From CAVQGM01 sp963712065 (GTDB lineage Bacteria; Actinomycetota; Acidimicrobiia; Acidimicrobiales; Acidimicrobilacustridaceae), in the NCBI GenBank assembly GCA_963712065.1, contig CAVQGM010000001.1:1054001-1118000 (forward strand): a DNA stretch of 64,000 nt, in the 5' to 3' direction. Made by a program: the position numbers and the translations under genes. This document shows, piece after piece, positions 61,287-64,000 of this stretch (its first letter is position 1; each line of letters starts with the position of its first letter). The notes under the pieces were generated by a model, which saw only the letters and a program-made list of their open reading frames with translations, was not told the origin of the DNA and searched no databases.

Positions 61287-61332
61287 GCGCGAGCCGGAGC
61301 AGCAGCCGGTCTCCCCGTCGTCCTAGCCCTTC

Positions 61333-62280
61333 CTAGCCGGGGACGACGTCTCCGACGCCGACCAACGGGCCGTAGACGTCGGGCCGACGGGTCGCGAGGA
61401 GCGGGAACAGCTCGAGCCAGTCGCGCCGGGCGTCGAGGTCGAGGTCGGCCACGAGCACCGCGTACTCGTGGCGCCCGGCCTGCACGAGGATCCGGCCGTA
61501 CGGGTCGCTCACGAACGACGACCCGTAGAAGCTGAGCGGTCCCTCGGTGCCGACCCGGTTGACCGCCACCATGAAGGTGCCGTTGGCGATGCCCTGGCCC
61601 ACGATGACCTTCTCCCACAGCGGCTGGGTGTCGAAACCGGGGTGGTCGGGCTCCGACCCGATGGCCGTCGGGTACACGAGCAGGTCGGCCCCGGCGAGGG
61701 AGTAGGCGCGCGACAGCTCGGGGAACCACTGGTCCCAGCACGTCGGGAAGCCGACCTGGGCGGCGGCCACGCCGACCACCGGGAACCCGCTGTCGCCCGG
61801 GGCGAAGTACCGGTCCTCGAAGTAGCCCTCGGTGACGGGCAGGTGCACCTTGCGGGTGCGGGCGACCAGCTCACCGGTGGGCGCCACGCAGATGGCGGTG
61901 TTGAAGCCGAGGCCGCCGTCGGGGTTCTGCTCGTACAGGGAGGCGTGGACGTGGACTCCGGTCTCGCGGGCGAGCCGCTCGGCGAAGCGGTGGGTCGGCC
62001 CGCCCGGGAGCGGCTCGGGCTCGACACCCGCCGCCTCGGGGCCGCCAGGCTCGACCGCGAAGTAGGGCGAGAGGGTGAGCTCCGGCAGGCACACGAGCCC
62101 GGCACCGGCCTCGGCGGCCAGGCGGATGCCCTCGGCGAGCACGGCCTCGTGCTCGGCCGGATCGGGATGCCAGGCGACCTGGACGGCGCCGAGCCGGAAG
62201 CGGCTGCGCTCGGGCGGGCGGGTGCGGGCCGGCGATGGCAGCAACCCACCGACGGTCGAGATGACGCGGAAGCGGTGCAC
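61333..62280 (-). CDS. aguB: Nitrilase-superfamily amidase (N-carbamoylputrescine amidase / beta-ureidopropionase-like)
   Basis: The 315-residue protein has the nitrilase catalytic triad: Glu67 in CLPELTLSPY, Lys144 in RKVHLPVTEGYFE and Cys181 in FPTCWDQWFPE. The CWDQWFPE context is that of N-carbamoylputrescine amidohydrolase (AguB); beta-ureidopropionase is the closest alternative. It would release putrescine or beta-alanine plus CO2 and ammonia. Start is GTG at 62280. A repeat element lies in the 142-base gap to the upstream aminotransferase. Confidence 0.87.
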   Translation of the reverse strand: MHRFRVISTVGGLLPSPARTRPPERSRFRLGAVQVAWHPDPAEHEAVLAEGIRLAAEAGAGLVCLPELTLSPYFAVEPGGPEAAGVEPEPLPGGPTHRFAERLARETGVHVHASLYEQNPDGGLGFNTAICVAPTGELVARTRKVHLPVTEGYFEDRYFAPGDSGFPVVGVAAAQVGFPTCWDQWFPELSRAYSLAGADLLVYPTAIGSEPDHPGFDTQPLWEKVIVGQGIANGTFMVAVNRVGTEGPLSFYGSSFVSDPYGRILVQAGRHEYAVLVADLDLDARRDWLELFPLLATRRPDVYGPLVGVGDVVPG

Positions 62281-62330
62281 GTCCCCAGTCTCTAGTCGGG
62301 TACGGCGGCCCTCACCAGAGCCACCCGGCC

Positions 62331-62383
62331 CGAACTGGTAGCGGGATCGATCCCTCGAGGACCCGGACTCCGCAACCAGTTCG
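62331..62383. repeat. Inverted repeat related to the 34263 element
   Basis: CGAACTGGTAGCGGGA (62331-62346) and TCCGCAACCAGTTCG (62369-62383) form an imperfect inverted repeat with a 22-base loop. The right arm matches the right arm of the element at 34300 except for a lost C. It lies between two co-oriented genes and may be an attenuator or a REP-like element. Confidence 0.7.
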
Positions 62384-62422
62384 AGATGAGCGGAGACTCG
62401 GCGGGAGCGCGAGCCCCCGCGA

Positions 62423-63796
62423 TCAGGCCGCCAGCTCCTTGCAGAAGTCCGAGAACTGCTCCACGTAGCGGTCGATGTCGGCCTCGGTGTGCTGCACCGA
62501 CAGGGTCCACTGCTCCTCGTCACCGGGCGTCATGAAGATGCCCCGGTTGAGCGCCCACGGGAACGCAGCGCCGAACAGCTGCGGCTTGGTCTCGAGGAAG
62601 TCACGGTAGTTGCGCAACCGGTCGCGGCGGAACGACACCGCACCCTTGGCCCCCAGGTCGGTGGTGTGGGCCGGGATCCCGTTGGCGTCGATCGCCGCCT
62701 GGCAGCCGGCCGTGAGCCGCGCGCCGAGAGCGCGCAGGTACTCGTAGGCGTCCGGGGTCAGGACCTCGGTGAGGCAGGCCAGACCGGCGGCGGCCACCAG
62801 CGGATTGCCGTTGAACGTGCCCATCTGGGCGGCACCGTGGGCGATGATGTCCATGACCGCCTGCTCGCCGCCGAACGCGGCACCGGGGGTGCCACCGAAC
62901 AGGGCCTTGGCGTAGCAGGACAGGTGGGGCCTCACGCCGTAGCGCTCGGCGGCGCCGCCAGGGGCCATCGCGGCACCGGACTTGACCTCGTCGAAGATGA
63001 GCACGACGCCGTGACGGTCACAGAGGTCGCGGAGCGACTGCAGGTAGCCGGGCTCGGGCTCGACGATGCCGATGTTCATCATCACCGGCTCGAGGATGAG
63101 GCAGGCGATCTCGCTCGACCGCTCGGAGAAGAGCCGCTCGACGGCCTCGGCGTCGTTGAAGGGGACCACGAGGGTGTGCTCGGCGTAGCTCTGGGGGATG
63201 CCGAGCGACATGGGGGTCGAGGTGGGCATCTCCCGGCCGCCCACGCTGTCGGCGTTCGGGAGCACCGAGAACATCACCGTGTCGTGGTGGCCGTGGTAGG
63301 AGCCCTCGACCTTCACCATGACGTCGCGGCCGGTGGCGGCCCGGGCGACGCGGATGGCGTCCATCGTCGCCTCGGTGCCGGAGTTGGCGAAGCGCACCGC
63401 GTCGAGGCCGAACCGCCGGCAGATCTCCTCGGCGAGCTCCACCGTCACCGGGGTCGGCGCGGCGAAGTGCGAGCCGGTGGAGATCGCCCTGGTCACCGCC
63501 TCGACGATCTTCGGGTGCGCGTGCCCGACGAGGTTGACGCCGAACCCGCCGTGGAAGTCGAGGTACTCGCTGCCGTCGACGTCCCAGATGCGGCTGCCGG
63601 CGCCCCGCTCGATGTAGATGGGGTACGGGTCGCCCGCCTGGAACGAGGAGGGCACCCCCAGCGGCAGGTGCTCGACGGCACGGTCGAACCACTCCTTGCT
63701 CTTGCCGGTGCGGGACAGCAGCAGGGCCTGCTCGCGCTCGGCGATCTCGGCGGCGCGGTCGGAGAGGCGCCCGGTGTCGGTCATCAGGTCGGTCAT
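62423..63796 (-). CDS. Class III aminotransferase, glutamate-1-semialdehyde-aminomutase-like
   Basis: The 457-residue PLP enzyme has FANSGTEATMDAIRVARAAT, EGSYHGHHDTVM, LIFDEVKSGAAMAPGG and the PLP lysine in SCYAKALFGGTPGAAFGG. The HemL-like fold contains a C-terminal extension unlike HemL and the lysine context differs, so it is probably a catabolic aminotransferase of the HemL-like subgroup, not a tetrapyrrole enzyme. Its ATG overlaps the upstream dehydrogenase stop (TGATG). Confidence 0.9.
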   Translation of the reverse strand: MTDLMTDTGRLSDRAAEIAEREQALLLSRTGKSKEWFDRAVEHLPLGVPSSFQAGDPYPIYIERGAGSRIWDVDGSEYLDFHGGFGVNLVGHAHPKIVEAVTRAISTGSHFAAPTPVTVELAEEICRRFGLDAVRFANSGTEATMDAIRVARAATGRDVMVKVEGSYHGHHDTVMFSVLPNADSVGGREMPTSTPMSLGIPQSYAEHTLVVPFNDAEAVERLFSERSSEIACLILEPVMMNIGIVEPEPGYLQSLRDLCDRHGVVLIFDEVKSGAAMAPGGAAERYGVRPHLSCYAKALFGGTPGAAFGGEQAVMDIIAHGAAQMGTFNGNPLVAAAGLACLTEVLTPDAYEYLRALGARLTAGCQAAIDANGIPAHTTDLGAKGAVSFRRDRLRNYRDFLETKPQLFGAAFPWALNRGIFMTPGDEEQWTLSVQHTEADIDRYVEQFSDFCKELAA

Positions 63797-64000
63797 CAGT
63801 GCTTCACCATCACGTGCTTGAGTTCGGTGTAGTGCTCGATCGCGTAGATCGACATGTCGTTGCCGTAGCCGCTCTGCTTGAAGCCGCCGTGGGGGATCTC
63901 CGAGACGATCGGGATGTGGTCGTTGACCCAGACGGTGCCGAACATGAGCGAGCGGGACATCCGCATGGCCCGGCCGACGTCGCTGGTCCAGACGCTGGCG
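63796..64000 (-). CDS. Aldehyde dehydrogenase (aminobutyraldehyde-type), 3' end only
   Basis: Only the last 67 codons are in the window. They read VWTSDVGRAMRMSRSL, FGTVWVNDHIPIVSEIPHG, GFKQSGYGNDMS and IEHYTELKHVM before the stop at 63796. GFKQSGYG is the conserved ALDH end, and the sequence matches gamma-aminobutyraldehyde dehydrogenases (PatD-like). It is translationally coupled to the aminotransferase by a one-base TGATG overlap. This supports a putrescine-degradation route. Confidence 0.85.
   Translation of the reverse strand, partial: ASVWTSDVGRAMRMSRSLMFGTVWVNDHIPIVSEIPHGGFKQSGYGNDMSIYAIEHYTELKHVMVKH

Overview
The window is a 64 kb stretch of very GC-rich actinobacterial chromosome. 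A conserved cell-wall cluster (fhaA-fhaB-pstP-rodA-pbpA-pknB with crgA and a trpG/pabA-type gene), GTG starts, a KimA-type potassium transporter and several Acidimicrobiia-like families suggest an Iamia/Ilumatobacter-type member of the Acidimicrobiia. That placement is an inference from gene content. No insertion sequence, integrase, phage gene or CRISPR array was seen, so this looks like ordinary core chromosome with some decayed patches.

Layout. 0-8.5 kb: the end of an AbiEi/DUF559-type gene, a CoA-binding protein, a glnK-amt ammonium pair with a GlnR-like site upstream, an SRPBCC protein, tRNA-Ala(UGC), a cyclic-nucleotide-binding protein, a metallophosphoesterase and a GT-C-like membrane protein. 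8.5-9.2 kb is a decayed stretch with a PhoX/DUF839 pseudogene. 9.2-16.5 kb: a second GT-C-like protein, an F420/NADP-type dehydrogenase, and a minus-strand group of PGPGW membrane protein, HtpX-like protease, zinc-ribbon protein and P2-type Ca2+ ATPase. 16.8-21.7 kb: Ada, an OB-fold protein and two TrkA/RCK proteins divergent from KimA. 21.8-33 kb: ferritin-like diiron protein/TetR pair, GH15 trehalase-like enzyme, zwf, histidine phosphatase, PIG-L deacetylase, PRC-barrel protein, and a divergent long-chain acyl-CoA ligase/thiolase pair. 33.2-42.5 kb: the cell-division and wall signalling cluster plus a group 2 sigma factor. 42.7-49 kb: tRNA-Leu(CAG), SET protein, secreted glucosaminidase-type protein, aldo/keto reductase, glycosyltransferase, SDR and gluQRS. 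49-53.5 kb: a tightly coupled ParA / CYTH-CHAD / SDR-DUF2867 / small-protein operon. 53.5-64 kb: a catabolic region with a molybdopterin oxidoreductase, aldehyde dehydrogenases, class III aminotransferases, an FAD amine oxidase-like enzyme and an N-carbamoylputrescine/beta-ureidopropionate-type amidase.

How genes work together. GlnK and Amt form a nitrogen-status module. KimA and the two RCK proteins suggest a potassium module. The wall cluster couples PASTA-kinase signalling (PknB/PstP, FHA readers) to the RodA/PBP2 synthase. The right end fits polyamine and/or beta-alanine catabolism feeding semialdehydes into acetyl-CoA or succinate. The most novel-looking unit is the four-base-overlapping parA/CYTH-CHAD pair. 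CHAD domains are known polyphosphate-granule binders and ParA ATPases position cargo on the nucleoid, so the pair is a candidate polyphosphate-granule positioning system; this is a hypothesis.

The intergenic spaces also hold a small family of related inverted repeats (core CGAACTGGT / ACCAGTTCG), two short tandem-repeat tracts, two pseudogene remnants and several candidate operators.
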